A stretch of DNA of 64,000 nt from Desmodus rotundus (GCF_022682495.2 NC_071388.1:84817073-84881072), one strand, 5' to 3'. Positions 20,799 through 32,534 are shown, numbered from the stretch's first letter. Notes: a model not told the origin generated them from the letters alone. Program-made: numbers and translations.

Positions 20799-21505
20799 GA
20801 GGTACAACCAGAAAGTGTACTATGAAAAATAGAGACATTTATTGAAGGTCAAAGTTATGACCTTCTTGAGGAAATCTGGTTCATTGATAGCAGTTTGAAT
20901 CAAGTCATTAGCAACTGCCACATGATGTTCCTTCTGCTCTGGTAGCAGAAACTGAGGAATGAATTTTACCATGACATGTTTCATGCCAAGATCCTGTGTC
21001 AAAATCTCCAACACAGTAGTTTTTGGAATCTGCAGATCAGCTTCTAGTTCTCACGCTGTCTGTTGCTGATCTTTGTTGACTGCAGCTCATAAACGTTCAA
21101 CATTCTCAGGTGTTCTTGTTGCAGGCCTTCCAGAACATAGATTGCTTTCAACAGATTCTTGACCATATTTGAAATCTTTGTGCCACAATTTTATTTGAAC
21201 TACACTCATTGCATTGTCCCTGAAAGCCTTCTGAGTCATCCTAATAGTTTCCACGGAGGAATGTTCAAGCTTAATGCAAAATTTGATGCAGATTCATTGC
21301 TCACTCACTCATTTTGAATGTGAGAGCCACACAGTACATGTGCCCACTTAACAACATCTACCACCCCCACTGACTAGTACAGTGAAGTTGTCATTATTCA
21401 CACATGCATATTCCAATCCACTCTCCTTGGCTGCCAGGTTACATCGATGTCATGTAAACTATTCTTGTTATATTAACAATGGCTGGACTTTTTAGGAAAG
21501 ACCTT
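20799..21505 (-). mobile_element. Mariner copy B, internally deleted, antisense, both ends kept
   Basis: Left end GAGGTACAACCAGAAAGTGTAC and reverse complement of the right end AAGGTCTTTCCTAAAAAGTCCAGCC are the two mariner termini (degenerate GAGGTCTGTCCAGAAA type). On the minus strand the 5' UTR, the helix-turn-helix region and the linker of the transposase follow, then the sequence jumps to the 3' end (CAATAAATGTCTCTATTTTTCATAGTAC). Same family as copy A, in opposite orientation 7.5 kb away. Confidence 0.85.
20820..21285 (-). pseudogene. Mariner transposase N-terminal fragment
   Basis: Reads from an ILH-type start through CIKLEHSS-like and WHKDFKYGQESV-like text into the linker. The last part is an open frame of 64 codons containing LLPEQKEHHVAVANDLI and NEPDFLKKVIT. 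It breaks exactly before the first catalytic GDE-type aspartate and continues as non-coding 3' end, so none of the three catalytic aspartates is present. Several in-frame stops lie upstream (for example after the VERL stretch). Confidence 0.8.
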
Positions 21506-21582
21506 GTATATGAGATATTTGATAGTGTTTATCCTAAGACAGGTAGAACTTTTTTGAACATTATAAGTGGAAGGAGGAGAAT

Positions 21583-21748
21583 TTCTTTTTCATTATTTAT
21601 TGATTTTAGAGAGAGAGAGAAGGATGAGAAAAACATTGATTTTTGTTTTTTAATGCAATTGCCCTGACTAGGATCAAACCCACAACCTTGGTGTATTGGG
21701 ACAATGCTCTAACCAACTGAGCAACTGACCTACCCAGCCAGGGCTGGG
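21583..21748 (-). mobile_element. VES SINE, antisense, older
   Basis: Plus strand: TTTATTGATTTTAGAGAGAGAG, AAAAACATTGATTT, GCCCTGACTAGGATCAAACCC (B box reversed), CAACCAACTGAGCAAC (A box reversed) and ending CCAGCCAGGGCTGG, the reverse of the VES 5' start. Shorter than the newer copies. Confidence 0.85.
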
Positions 21749-23820
21749 AGGACACGCATTTCATGCTTTATAAGTAGCATGAGCAGAGATACTGAGATAT
21801 GATAATGCAGAAATATTCAGTGAAAGGCAGGTTATCTGAAAAAGGTTTTTAAATGATGATTGAATCTAGAATAGCAAATATCAACAGCTATTTTGTTGTC
21901 AAAATTCCCTACAATTAGGTTGGTTACCTACTAAAATTATAATTTTCATATTATATTATAAAAATCACAGAGATAAATGCACAAATTGTAAATTTCTAGT
22001 AGGGAGAGTCTATCTTGTATGAGTAGTTGACTCCAAATTGCCTAGTAGGTACTGAAAAATGTTTGTTGAATAAATGAGTTGAATTTGCATGAAGATAGGG
22101 GATATATTAAATGTTATTGGCTGACTGTATAAATGATTTGGTAATAAATTATAAGGTCAATGGCTGGTAGAATTTTAAGGTGTTTCAATTATTGTTTCTA
22201 TACTCTTATTCAACTTTTCAAATAATTAAGTTTTATCTTTTCATCTTAACTCTATAAATATTTTGAGATCAAGAATAGTGTCTAATTTCTTTTAGCAGCT
22301 TTTATTTTTATTAATACATTGACTAATTGATAACAAATATATTTCTAAAATGTACAAAGAGAATATTCAAACAGAAGGCAAGAGGTCACATGAAAAGGTT
22401 ACTTGGAGATAAAACCTACCTGCATTTTTCTCTATGTTAGAACCACAAAAAATGAAAGGCCACAAAACTTACATATGCCACTAGGCTTGGCCAAAATTGC
22501 CTCTGTGACTTTGGGCCTGCTACATGATCTCTATTGTTGTATCTGAAAAATAGGAATAATAACGTTTATTGCAAATATTAAATGAAACTATATATTGTGT
22601 AGCATTTAGTAATACATGAAATTTATTAAGAACTCAAAATTAAGATGGAAACTCTCAATTTTCCACCCCTTTCTTGCCCATGGAATAGCCTGAATTCCTA
22701 GGATCCTGGGAAGGATTCATTCTGACATGAAGATCCTTGAGGCCAAGAGAATATTCTCTGTAGATTAATTTAGACCATTAGAGCCTTAGTACTTTTAACT
22801 TTTCTTTAAATTGTATATATTTCATAGTGTCAGGATCTAAAAGAATGAGATCGGTTCCTCTTTTGTGAGGCTGCCTTGAAAAGATTGTATTTTTAAAATA
22901 ATCAAGTGGTGTGTTTGTGTGTGTGTATGGGTGTGATCACATAATAATCAAGACCACAAAATTCACCAAAGGAATTTAGGTGACCCTCAGGCTAAATCAC
23001 AAGTCTTTTGATTCCAGTTTCTTTTGTTCTATAACTGAGTGTGTCAATGTTCTGTAAGCCTTAGAAACATTTAGTTTAAGTAGAGGGGTGGCATAAATCT
23101 TAATGGAATGAAGTGGAAATGTAAGGGCTTGAGTTCACAGGAAAGTTAATATGCAGGTTGTTTTTAAAGAAAAATGAAGATAGATTTTTCCAGTGAAGAT
23201 GTGGGATGTGGGTGAATAAAGTGGATGAAAAAGTGCTTTCTATGCCCTTTTCAATATCTTCCACTCAAATCTTTAAATAAATACCTCCGGAAATTGGTAT
23301 TGATCCTTGGCCACTGAATAGGGCCAAAGACATTCATCAAAAAGGCGAACAGAAGACTAATTTTTATTGTTATATAAACACAGAACATCAGGAGTAGGAA
23401 GACCTATTTCTATGTTGTTAAAGTTTGCCCTTGTATTTGGGAATAAGAAAATAGAAAAATATTCCCATTTTTCTTTGTATATAGAATGATATATCCTGGT
23501 ACTTAGAAACCATTTTTTTTACTATTAAGGACTTATATGTATACATACAAAATAAATACACATACAAACATACATACAGACATGATTATGTGTGAGCAAA
23601 TAGTGGGTATATAGAGAGATACTGTGTTTATGTGCATGTATTTTACTAAGGGAAAAATACGGAAAAGTGGCTGGACTATTTTTAGCTATCTTTTTGGTTA
23701 AGCCACTGTTCTATTATTCTCTCCTTTATCAGTAGTGGCTTCCTCCCACCCCTTGAACCATTTGACTTTGGTTGCTGGAGTTCTAGCTAGAATAAGTCAG
23801 AAGAGCTTAAGAAATTTGGC
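21749..23820. other. AT-rich DNA with one MIR remnant, no gene
   Basis: Apart from the MIR listed separately there are a short GT-rich run near 22910-22935 and a CATA-type low-complexity stretch near 23540-23585. No coding signal. Confidence 0.45.
22490..22635 (-). repeat. MIR SINE remnant, antisense
   Basis: Plus strand reads TTGCCTCTGTGACTTTGGGCC, then TGTATCTGAAAAATAGGAATAATAACG and AATATTAAATGAAACTATATA, matching reverse MIR (gtgaccttgggcaag, catctgtaaaatgggaataataat, gattaaatgag). Confidence 0.6.
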
Positions 23821-24110
23821 CTCACTTAGCATAATGCTCTCCAGTTCCATACATGATGTCGCAAAGGGTAGGAGCTCCTTCTTTCTTTCTGCTGGACAGT
23901 AACCAGAGGGGAGGTGGGAAGGGATGATGGGGTGAAAAGAGGGAAGGGTTCTCAGGAACAACTATGAAGGATACATGGACAAAACCAAAGGGGGTGGAAT
24001 CAGGGGAAGGAGGTGGGGATGGCTGGGGTTGAGGGAAGTAGTGTGTGTGGGGGGGAATGCAGACAACTGTACTTGAACAACAATAAAATTTAAAAGAAAA
24101 AGGGAAAAAA
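23821..24110 (+). mobile_element. 5'-inverted short L1 (twin-priming product)
   Basis: 23821-23893 is antisense L1 (CTCACTTAGCATAATGCTCTCCAGTTCC, as in the L1 copies at 27.9 and 60.8 kb). From 23894 the orientation flips to sense 3' UTR (GGACAGTAACCAGAGGGGAGG to CTTGAACAACAATAAAATTTAAAAG). Flanks AAGAAATTTGGCC and AATAAATTTGTCC agree at 11 of 13 bases, a probable duplication. This structure arises when the two target-site ends both prime on the L1 RNA. Confidence 0.8.
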
Positions 24111-25129
24111 ATAAATTTGTCCTTTACATCTTTATGCAACGAACCAGCAGCCTCATGAGTTTCTTCCAAGTTGTCATTGCGCTGGGGGCTGAGATATCTT
24201 GTGGCCAGTGTCAAGTTAAGGCTGCCTTAGACAGTCAAAAGAAGTATGGATAAACCGCATCGCCAGCTGCAGAGTTATATGCCTGATGATGCCAGAAAGT
24301 TCGAAGAATCAGCAATAATTCTACAACAAACACACTAAAACCCCCGACAAATGGCTTTTTGCATTACAGGTTTTCATTGTAGAAAGGTATCGTTCACTCT
24401 TTCAGACTCCCTTTTTTAAATAAGCAGCAAGAAAAGTTAAGGAAACAAGTCATAGTTGGGGACCATTTAACAAGGAGATTTCACACTAAAAAAAAGTATT
24501 TAAATTCATGCATTGGCACGCTATTCATGCTTCACTTTAAATCCCCACTTTCCAGACATACCATGAGTTTTATTTCTTACCTCCTTGTTTGAACTATTGA
24601 CGTTATCTAGGACCCTTCCTTTTCCTCACTTCTGTTTCCTCACTTCTCTGCTCACAGTGATTATTTTAGGGGGAAAACCTAAGGTGGGCCACAGTAGATT
24701 GGCCCAGAAATAGGCTCCTTTTAAAGTTGGATCATTAAGAACTGTTCTTGAGGATCTTTTAGGATTTTGAAGGGTGTCAAAGAAAGCAATTTAGTCCCTT
24801 TCTAATTGAACAAATGAGAGGCTCTCAGGTTGCTGCCAGCAATGGTTTTCCACTTCAGAGAAAGATCTGCTCTGCAGAAAGAGAAGAAAAAGCAGAGATG
24901 AGACCAAGCTAGAGCTGGCAGCACCTCCGTTTTGTGCTTATTTTCACTGAAGCCCGGCCGCAGTTGTGTATCTTCTAACAAATGCTGCCTCTGTCTTAAG
25001 TTGTTCAGCAGAATTTCTGTTACTTGTAACCAAAAAGTACTGATGACTACATTATACACAGCTCCTAATTTATCCAGGAATGTAAAAATTAGTTATTTTA
25101 ATTATACCTTATGAGCATTTTATAGTTCA
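24111..25129. other. Unique-looking DNA, nothing recognised
   Basis: Moderate AT content with short overlapping ORFs on both strands near 24800-25115. No splice or protein signal that I would defend. Confidence 0.4.
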
Positions 25130-26300
25130 TTTAAACCTCTTCAGCACTTTTAGCTTTTGATCATTTACCGGTGTGAGTGAGCTTTCTGTATGTTATTTGG
25201 TATGTGACTTCACTGTGAGGCGCATCTTTTAGCATTATACAGTGCCCATATTATTATTATTTTTCATTTAATGCCTTTTTTGCTTAAATTCAACCTTGTC
25301 AGAGATTAAAATAACTTCTGCTTTGTTTTTTTGTCTGATAATATTGTGACTACCTTTTTGGCCACTCCCAATTAGTGTTTTTGGAGGAGTCTCTTATGCA
25401 GTAAATATATGGAGTTGGATTTTCCTTTGATATCAGATATGAAAGTATTTATTTTTAATATAACAGTTTATCTCATCTACTCTTACTCATACAATAAGAA
25501 TGTTTGATATTAGTTCTGTTCTCTTATTTTTTTGTGCCTTTTCTTTTAAGTCTAAGATTATTTCACCCTGTGGTTTATTTGTTTCACTTGATATGCATGT
25601 GTAACAACAATGTTCAGAACCAGTTATTTTATTAGATTTTCAGTTTTATCTTGGTTGGTGGAAGCTCATCTTCTGGTAGAATACTGTAGAGGGCTTATGG
25701 GAAAAATATACTGTGAGTTCAGCACATTAAAAACTATTTATCTGCTGCCTGTATGTACACAATGATGGGTAGACTGCTTTTAATATTCAGCATATAGGTC
25801 TTTCTTTCTGTCTTTGAAAGTTTTGTAGGTTTTATTCCACTGCATTTATGATTTCAAGGTTTCTGTGGAGAAGCCAGAAGCAAAACTATTTTTTATTTCT
25901 ATAATAAGTGATTTGATATTTGATTTGGCTACTACCAAAATATTTAATTCATCTTTCAAATATTATAATTTTGTTGTGATAGATCTTTGCATTGTTATTT
26001 CTGGTCAGCTTTCTCTGGGCTGCAGCATGAGCTTTCAATATGTTATCTAAGTCTTCTTTTCATATTGGGAAAGATTCCTTGACTTACACCTTTACTAGAT
26101 TTTTATGTCTATTACTTTATTTTTCTTCTTTGGGGATGTAAATCTTTCATATATTGAATGTTTTTGCTTGCTTCCCATTTTATTCATTTTTCTTATAATT
26201 CTTTTAAACTCTTAATCACTCCTCATTTTTATTCTTTATTTCTGATATTATTTTTTAACCCAGAAATATATTTTTTCTCTTATTCTGCTTCTTAATTTCT
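25130..26300 (-). mobile_element. Ancient L1 remnant, antisense (tentative)
   Basis: Scattered blocks look like reverse ORF2 or 3' UTR of L1M elements: CTTGTCAGAGATTAAAATAACTTCTGC, TGGTTTATTTGTTTCACTTGATATGC, AAGGTTTCTGTGGAGAAGCCAG, TTTGGGGATGTAAATCTTTCATATATTG. Strongly diverged; boundaries are vague. Confidence 0.45.
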
Positions 26301-27229
26301 TTATTTTGACCTTTCTTCCCTCCACTCCCACCCAAGTTCTGCCTACTTTGGGGCTAAGGTTAAAATTTTGTAGAAACTGGAGTGTGTAGTACTCAAAGTT
26401 CAATTAGAGACCATAATCCTAAGTTCAATAGTTTTACCTTTTCTGTTTTTATGTTTGTTCCTGCTCTAAAGAGGATATGATTTCACTAGGTTTTAAAAAT
26501 TCATAACCAAAAACTTGATATTACCCTTCTCCTCTGAAACAACAGATTTCTGGTGTTTATTTATTTATAATTCTTTACTTCCTTTTGTTTGTATTATTTT
26601 GTCTAGATTCCACTTATTTAAAATGTTCTGATTTATTTATTTTTATACAGTACTCATTATTGAATGATTTAATTTCTTTCTATGTAATCTATTTGTAGGA
26701 AATTGAGATTAGATGAAGAATGATACATGTAATAATACCAAAATTAGGATACTGTCCTTGTTAGAGTCAGCCTACTCTGGGTCCTTAGTGGTAAATAGTG
26801 GAAAAAGAAACCATTGGATAAGTACTGGATTATCAGATTTCAGAACTTTATATACTCTTAAGAAAAAGAATCGTCATTCGATCTAAAACAGATCTAAATA
26901 CATTCATTTTTCGAAGACCAGTATTCAGTGTAAGGTGCAGGTAGGCTTAAGGGCATCAATTTCACCATCACCTAAGTTTAAACTTTATCAATTTTAAAGA
27001 AATATGAGGAACAACATAATGTATCTCTAGCCTTTGGTGGTCTCCCCATGGCCATTGTACAGAGTCAGTGTTTGTGCAATTGCAATCAAGTAAGTGATCC
27101 AGGCTCAAAACAGACCCTACTCCTACACTGCTGCTGATTAGAGTGTGCATTTCAATATTATCTGTATTAGGGCAAGTGGAAATTAAATCTCGATTTAATA
27201 TCAATAACTTGATGGGCCAAGTTATAATT
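26301..27229. other. AT-rich DNA, nothing recognised
   Basis: No supported feature. The minus-strand ORF 26968-27204 (78 codons) has no recognisable content. Confidence 0.4.
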
Positions 27230-27425
27230 TCAGGTAGGGTAATAATACTTTACATTTGTATTATTGTTACACTTTCTCACACTCATTTCATTTAACTCTC
27301 AAAGTCACCTGAGAAGACATTATTATTCATGTGTTATTGATATGAGCCTATATTCATAGATGTTATGTCTATGTGTTTAAGTATAAGAGCTCAAATTGGT
27401 ACTCTTATCCATTTCCTGATATCAC
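27230..27425 (+). repeat. MIR SINE remnant, sense
   Basis: TAATACTTTACATTTGTATTATTG, CACACTCATTTCATTTAACTCTCAAAGTCACCTGAGAAGACATTATTATTC follow the MIR middle (cattta, ctcatttaatcctcacaac, tgaggtaggtactattattatcc). Confidence 0.6.
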
Positions 27426-28755
27426 AGATGATTAAAAGTACCAAAAAAATTAGTTCAAGAGAATTTGGCAGGGTAATAAGGCAAGAGTAATGTTTTAAAG
27501 TAGGATTGTCTCTTACTATAACTAGGTTATATTATGTTTATTTTTTATTTTGTTAACTTTTTTATTGTTGTTCAACTATAGTTTCTCCCATTTCTCCCCC
27601 ATTACTTTCCCCAGCCCCACCCACCCCCCACCTCCCACATTCAATTCCACCCCCCCTCCCCATTGCCTTTGTCTCTGGGTCCTCTATACATGTTCCTTGA
27701 CTTGACCCTTCCCCTTCTTTCCCCATTATTCCCCTCTCCTCTCCCCTCTGGTCACTGTCAGTTTGTTCATTATTTCCACGTCTCTGGTTCTATTTTGCTT
27801 GCTTGTTTGTTTCGTTGATTACATTCCATTTATAGGTGAGATCATATGGTATTTGTCTTTCACCACCTGGCTTATTTCACTTAGCATAATACTCTCCAGT
27901 TCCACCCATGCTGTCCTCCTAAAGGGTAAGACTTCCTTCTTTCTTTCTGCTGCATAGTATTCCATTGTGTAAATGAACCACAGTTTATTGATCTGCTCAT
28001 GTACTGATGGGTACTTAGGCTATTTCCAGCACGTCGCTATTGAAAATTGTGCTGCTATGAACACTAAGGTACCTAGGTTCTTTTGGATTGGTGTTTCAGG
28101 GTTCTTAGGGCATAATTCTAGCAGTGGAATTGCCAGGTACAAAAGGCAGTACCATTTTTTAGTTTTCTGAGGAAATTCTATACTGTTTTCCACAGTGGCT
28201 GCCCCAGTCTGCATTCCCACCATCAGTGCACTAGGGTTCCCTTTTCTCCACATCCTCTCCAACACTTGTTGTTTGCTTTGTTTATTATGGCCATTCTCAC
28301 CAGTGTGATGTGGTATCTCCTTGTGGTTTTAATTTGCATGTCTCTGATGGCTAGCGATGCTGAGCATCTTTTCATATGTCTCTGGGCCCTCTGTATGTCT
28401 TCCCTGGAGAAGTGTCTGTTCAAGTCCTTTGCCTATTTTTTAATTGGATTGTTTGTATTCCTGGAGTGGAGTCATGTGAGTTCTTTATTTATTTTGGAGA
28501 TTAAACTCTTGTCCAAGGTATTGGCAAATATATTTTCCCAAATGGTTGGTTCCCTTTTAATTTTGCTGATGTTTTCTTTAGCCACGAAGAAACTTTTTAA
28601 TTTGATGTAGTCCTGTTTGTTTATTCTCTCCTTTATATCCCTTGCTCAAGGGGACATATCAGTGAAAATATTGTTGCATGGGATATCTGAAATTTTCCTG
28701 CCTATGCTCTCTCTAGGAAGTTTATGGTGTCATTACATATATTTAAGTCTTTTAT

Positions 28756-29412
28756 TCATTTTGAGTTTATTTTTGTGTATGGTGTAAGTTCATGGTCAAA
28801 TTTCATTTTTTTGCATGTAGCGGTCCAGATCTCCCAACACCATATGTTGACAAAGCTATTTTTACTCCAGTTTACACTCCTGCCCCCTTTATCAAATATT
28901 AATTGACCAGAGAGACGTGGGTTTATGTCTGGGTCCTCCATTCTGTTCCATCGATCTATTCTTATGTGTCTGTTCTTATGCCAGTACCAGACTATGTTGA
29001 TTACAGCAGCCTTGTAGTACAGTTTGATATCAGGTTTTGTGATCCCTCCTACTTTGTTCTTCTTTGTCAAAATTGCTGAGGTTATTTGGGGTTGTTTATG
29101 ATCCCATATAAATTTTTGAAATGTTTCTTCTATATCTGTGAAATATGTCATTGGTATTTTAATAGGGACTGCATTGAATCTATGAATTGCTTTGGATAGG
29201 ATGGACATTCTGATCATGTTAATTCTTCCACTCTGTGAACACGGTATATGCTTCCATTTATCTGTGTCTTTAATTTCTTTCTTCGGTGTTCTGTAGTTTT
29301 CTGAGTAGAGGTCTTTTATCTTCTTGGTTAGATTTATTCTTAGGTACTTTATTGTACTCGTTGCTATAGCAAATGGGATTTTTCCCCTTAATTTCTGCTT
29401 CTGATATTTCAT
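28756..29412 (-). pseudogene. L1 ORF2 fragment: end of reverse transcriptase and C-terminal region
   Basis: 218 open codons, the longest frame in the window. Landmarks: [75 protein letters not shown] and [11 protein letters not shown]. All are standard L1 ORF2p text after the reverse-transcriptase palm. It is followed on the minus strand by the [15 protein letters not shown] stretch and ends at a stop in the usual C-terminal Cys-region neighbourhood. The start codon is not a real start: upstream codons belong to the same protein but are cut by the deletion at about 29420. Confidence 0.9.
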
Positions 29413-29419
29413 TTCAAAC

Positions 29420-30520
29420 TAAAAGCTTGATCTTAGTGGGAAAGCTTTTAGTTTTTGCCCATTGACTATGAGGTTGGCTGTAGGTTTCTCGTATATGGGC
29501 TTTATTATGTTGAGGAATGCTCCCTCTACTCCCACTTTGCTGAGTATTTTTATCATAATGGATGCTGTACCTTAACAAATGCTTTTACTATGTCTTTTGA
29601 TATGATCATGTAGTTTTTGTCTTTCCTTTTGTTTATGTGATGTATTACATTTATTGATTTGTGAATATTGTACAATCCTTGCATCCCTCGGATGAATTCC
29701 AATTGATCATGGTGTATGACATTTTTAATGTATTGTTGGAGGCAGCTTGCCAGTATTTTGATGAGGATCTCAGTGTCTATGTTCATCAGCAATATTGGCC
29801 TATAGTTTTCTTTCTTTTTTTTTTTTTGTTTGTATCTGGTTTTGGGATTAAGATGATGCTGGCTGCATAAAAAAAGTTTGGAAGTATTTCCTCTTGGATT
29901 TTTTTGGAATAGTTTGAGAAGGATAGGAGTTCATTCTTCCTTAAATGTTTTATAAAATTATCCTGAAAAACTGTCTGGTCCAGGGCTTTTGTGTGTTGGG
30001 AATTTTTTGATTACTGCTTCAATTTCACTAACTGTTATCAGTCTGTTCAGGCTTTCTGCTTTTCTTGATTCAGTTTTGGAAGATTATATATTTCTAGAAA
30101 TTTGTCCATTTCACCCAGGTTTTCAAATTTCTTGGAATATAGTTGTTTGTACTAATTCCTTACAATCCTTTGTATTTCTGTGTTATCAGTTGTAATTTCC
30201 CCTCTTTCACTTCTCATTTTATTTATTTGGGTCCTTTTCCTTTTTTCTTGGTGAGTCTGGTTAAAGGCTTGTCATTTTGTTTATATTTTCAAAGAACCAG
30301 TTCCTGGATTTATTGATCTTTTGGTCTTTTATAGTGTCTATGTCATTTAATTCTGCTCTGATCTCGCTTATTTCCTTCCTTCTACTCACTCTGGGCTTTG
30401 TTTGTTGCTGTTCCTCCAGTTCTTGTAGATGTAGGGTTAGGTTGTGTATTTGAAATGTTTCTATCTTTTTTAGGTAGGCCTGTATTGCTATGAACTTCCC
30501 TCTCGGGATTGCCTTCACTG
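29420..30520 (-). pseudogene. L1 ORF2 fragment: endonuclease linker and first half of reverse transcriptase, frameshifted
   Basis: Minus strand 29553-29792 reads ILIKILASCLQQYIKNVIHHDQLEFIRGMQGLYNIHKSINVIHHINKRKDKN, the L1 reverse-transcriptase fingers and palm start. Canonical FDKIQHPF is altered to FVKVQHPL, losing the first catalytic Asp. 29420-29545 continues in another frame with PTANLIVNGQKLKAFPLRS and stops there: the expected GTRQGCPLSPLLFN and FADD parts are absent. 30261-30518 carries the linker ([29 protein letters not shown]). Confidence 0.85.
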
Positions 30521-31162
30521 CATCCCATAGGTTTTGGGCTGTTGTGTGTTAATTTTCATTTGTTTCAGAAACTTTTTGGTTTCTTCCTTAATCTCATTAT
30601 TAACTCATTCACTGTAATAGCATGCTATTCAGTCTCCATGAATTTGAATGTTTTTGAGTTCCTTGAGATTGATTTCTAGTTTCAAGCCCTTGTAGTCTGA
30701 AAGAATGCTTAATACGTTTTCAATTTTTTTGAATTTGTTGAGGCTTGTTTTGTGTCTCATCATGTGGTCTATGTTTGAAAATGTTCCATGTGCATTTGAA
30801 AAGAACATGTATATGCTTCTTTGGGATGAAAGGTTCAGTCCATTTGATGTGATGCGTAATTCTGTTCCACAATATCCTTGTTGATGTTTTGTTTGGAAGA
30901 TCTGTCCATTGTTGACAGTGGAGTGTTAAAATCCCCTACTATAAGTGTTTTGCTGTCTACATCTTTCTTGAAGTCCTCCATGATTTTCCTTATACATTTG
31001 GGTGCTCCTGTGTTGGGTGCATATATATTTACAATGTTTATGTGTTCTTGACGGGTTCTTCCCTTGAGTATTATGAAGTGTCCTTCTGTGTCTCTTTTTA
31101 TGGCCTTTGTTTTGAAATCTCTTTTGTCTGATATAAGTATTGTTACTTCGGTTTTTTCTTCC
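30521..31162 (-). pseudogene. L1 ORF2 fragment: C-terminal part of the endonuclease, truncated
   Basis: Broken frames. The minus strand gives text such as FQNKGHKKRHRRTLHNTQGKNP in the wrong frame next to recognisable L1 nucleotide blocks (for example the reverse of ATCAAATGGACTGAACC at about 30833). The insertion ends at the target-site duplication, so the N-terminal endonuclease residues were never copied. Confidence 0.7.
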
Positions 31163-31319
31163 TATTATGTTCACTTTTTAAAGTTGATTCAATGAAATTA
31201 AAAAATTTTAGATTTTAGTATTGGTAGGAACTTTAAAGAATTTTAAGATAAGCACCCCCTTTTTTCAGGAAAATAAGAACAATTTTCACCAATTACCCAA
31301 CTTAAAAAAAAAAAATAAA

Positions 31320-31545
31320 CCCTTTCTAGTAAGGCTCAGTGGATTGAGTCCCGCCTGCAAACCAAAGTGTTGCCGGTTCTATTCCTGTCACTGCACATGC
31401 CTGGGTTATGCGCCAGGTCCCCAGTAGGGGCCCTGTGAGAGGCAACCGCACATTGATGTTTCTCTCCCTCTCTTCCTCCCTCCCTTCCCCTCTCTAAAAT
31501 AAATAAATAAAAGCTTTAGAAAATTAAATTAAATAAAACTCATAA
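31320..31545 (+). mobile_element. VES SINE, sense
   Basis: Starts in a degenerate TAAGGCTCAGTGGATTGAG (A box). B box GGTTCTATTCC (31376-31386), GAGAGGCAACCGCACATTGATG, CTCTAAAATAAATAAATAAAAG tail. Confidence 0.88.
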
Positions 31546-31669
31546 TTTAAGTAGTAAGTAGTAAGTAATTAAATGGAGAACAGAATTTTAGGTATTTTAT
31601 TCCTAAATGTACTTCATTATAAAAATATGTTGTGTTAATATCATTGACCAAACTACAAAAATATATTCA

Positions 31670-31885
31670 CTCTGGCTGGTGTGACTCAGTTGGATGGAGC
31701 ATCGCCCTGTAAGCCGAAAAGTTACGGATTCAACTCCCAGTCAGGGCACATACCTAGGTTGCAGGTTTGGCCCTGGACTGGGGTGCATGTGAGAGGCAAT
31801 CAATCAATGTTTCTTACACTGATATTTCTCTCCCCACCTTCCCCTCTCTCTGAAATCATTGAGCCTCCCCTTGGGTGAGGAATAT
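31670..31885 (+). mobile_element. VES SINE, sense, older subtype
   Basis: CTCTGGCTGGTGTGACTCAGTTGG start, GGATTCAACTCCCAGTCAGGGCAC (B box), GAGAGGCAATCAATCAATGTTTC and a 3' part that lacks the AAATAAATAAA tail and carries CTCTGAAATCATTGAGCC instead. It ends in the TA-rich tract. Confidence 0.85.
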
Positions 31886-32085
31886 ATATATATATACATA
31901 TATATATAAATTCTGTATATATATTCTACATTATAGAATATGTATAACACATCTTATATAAGTATATGTAATATAATATTTAGTTACATAATAATATCTA
32001 TATTTTAATATACATATAATATATGTAATATACAAGCTATATATTTATGAAATATATATTCTTACATTTAGATAGCTTTTAAGCT
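31880..32085. repeat. TA-rich low-complexity tract
   Basis: Degenerate TATATA and ATATAATAT arrays immediately downstream of the VES, probably expanded from its A-rich tail. Confidence 0.75.
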
Positions 32086-32534
32086 ATATTTTATTAATAC
32101 TTTAAGTTTTGAGAAAGACTTGAAAACAAGAGATGAGAGATTTTGCTAACTAAATATACTTCAAACCCACATATTAAGATTTAAAATCAAATCTATTGGT
32201 GTTTAAATCCAGTTTTCTCTTAAGATGGAGTGAGGAACAACAAAATCAAAAATATAAGAACAACCAAAAATATTTCTTTCCTTAAAAATTAGGTTGATAG
32301 TTTTCTCTATGAGACTGTAAGTTTTGTGTACTTTAACAGAATTCTCATAGTTTAAAAGGAAATAAATCAGGAACATATCAACAAAGACATACCTACATTT
32401 GTTGAATGTGTTTAATAAGGGAGGTAATGCTAAAAGCAAAACGATTGTCTTGTATCTCCAAATCATGGAAAATAGGTCGAAATATTTTTAAATTCTAAAT
32501 AGAATCCTTTATTATTTTTCTCAATTTAATATTC

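Larger units (their letters stand above)
27541..31162 (-). mobile_element. Bat L1, antisense, 3.6 kb, 5'-truncated in the endonuclease, reverse transcriptase damaged
   Basis: Flanked by TATTATGTTTA (27530-27540) and TATTATGTTCA (31163-31173). The similarity runs on for several more bases with two mismatches. Left end is the poly(A) tail in reverse and AACTTTTTTATTGTTGTTCAACTATAG. Then come the pyrimidine-rich 3' UTR, ORF2 C-terminal region, reverse transcriptase and the end of the endonuclease, all reversed. ORF2 contains many stops and frameshifts, and a segment that carries the FADD motif is missing near 29420. Neither ORF1 nor the 5' UTR is present. It is the largest element here and inactive. 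Confidence 0.9.

Noticed and set aside
28266..28610. 114-codon hydrophobic plus-strand ORF that resembles a membrane protein
   Set aside because: It is the reverse strand of L1 ORF2; such hydrophobic shadows are a by-product of Lys/Asn-rich L1 codons.
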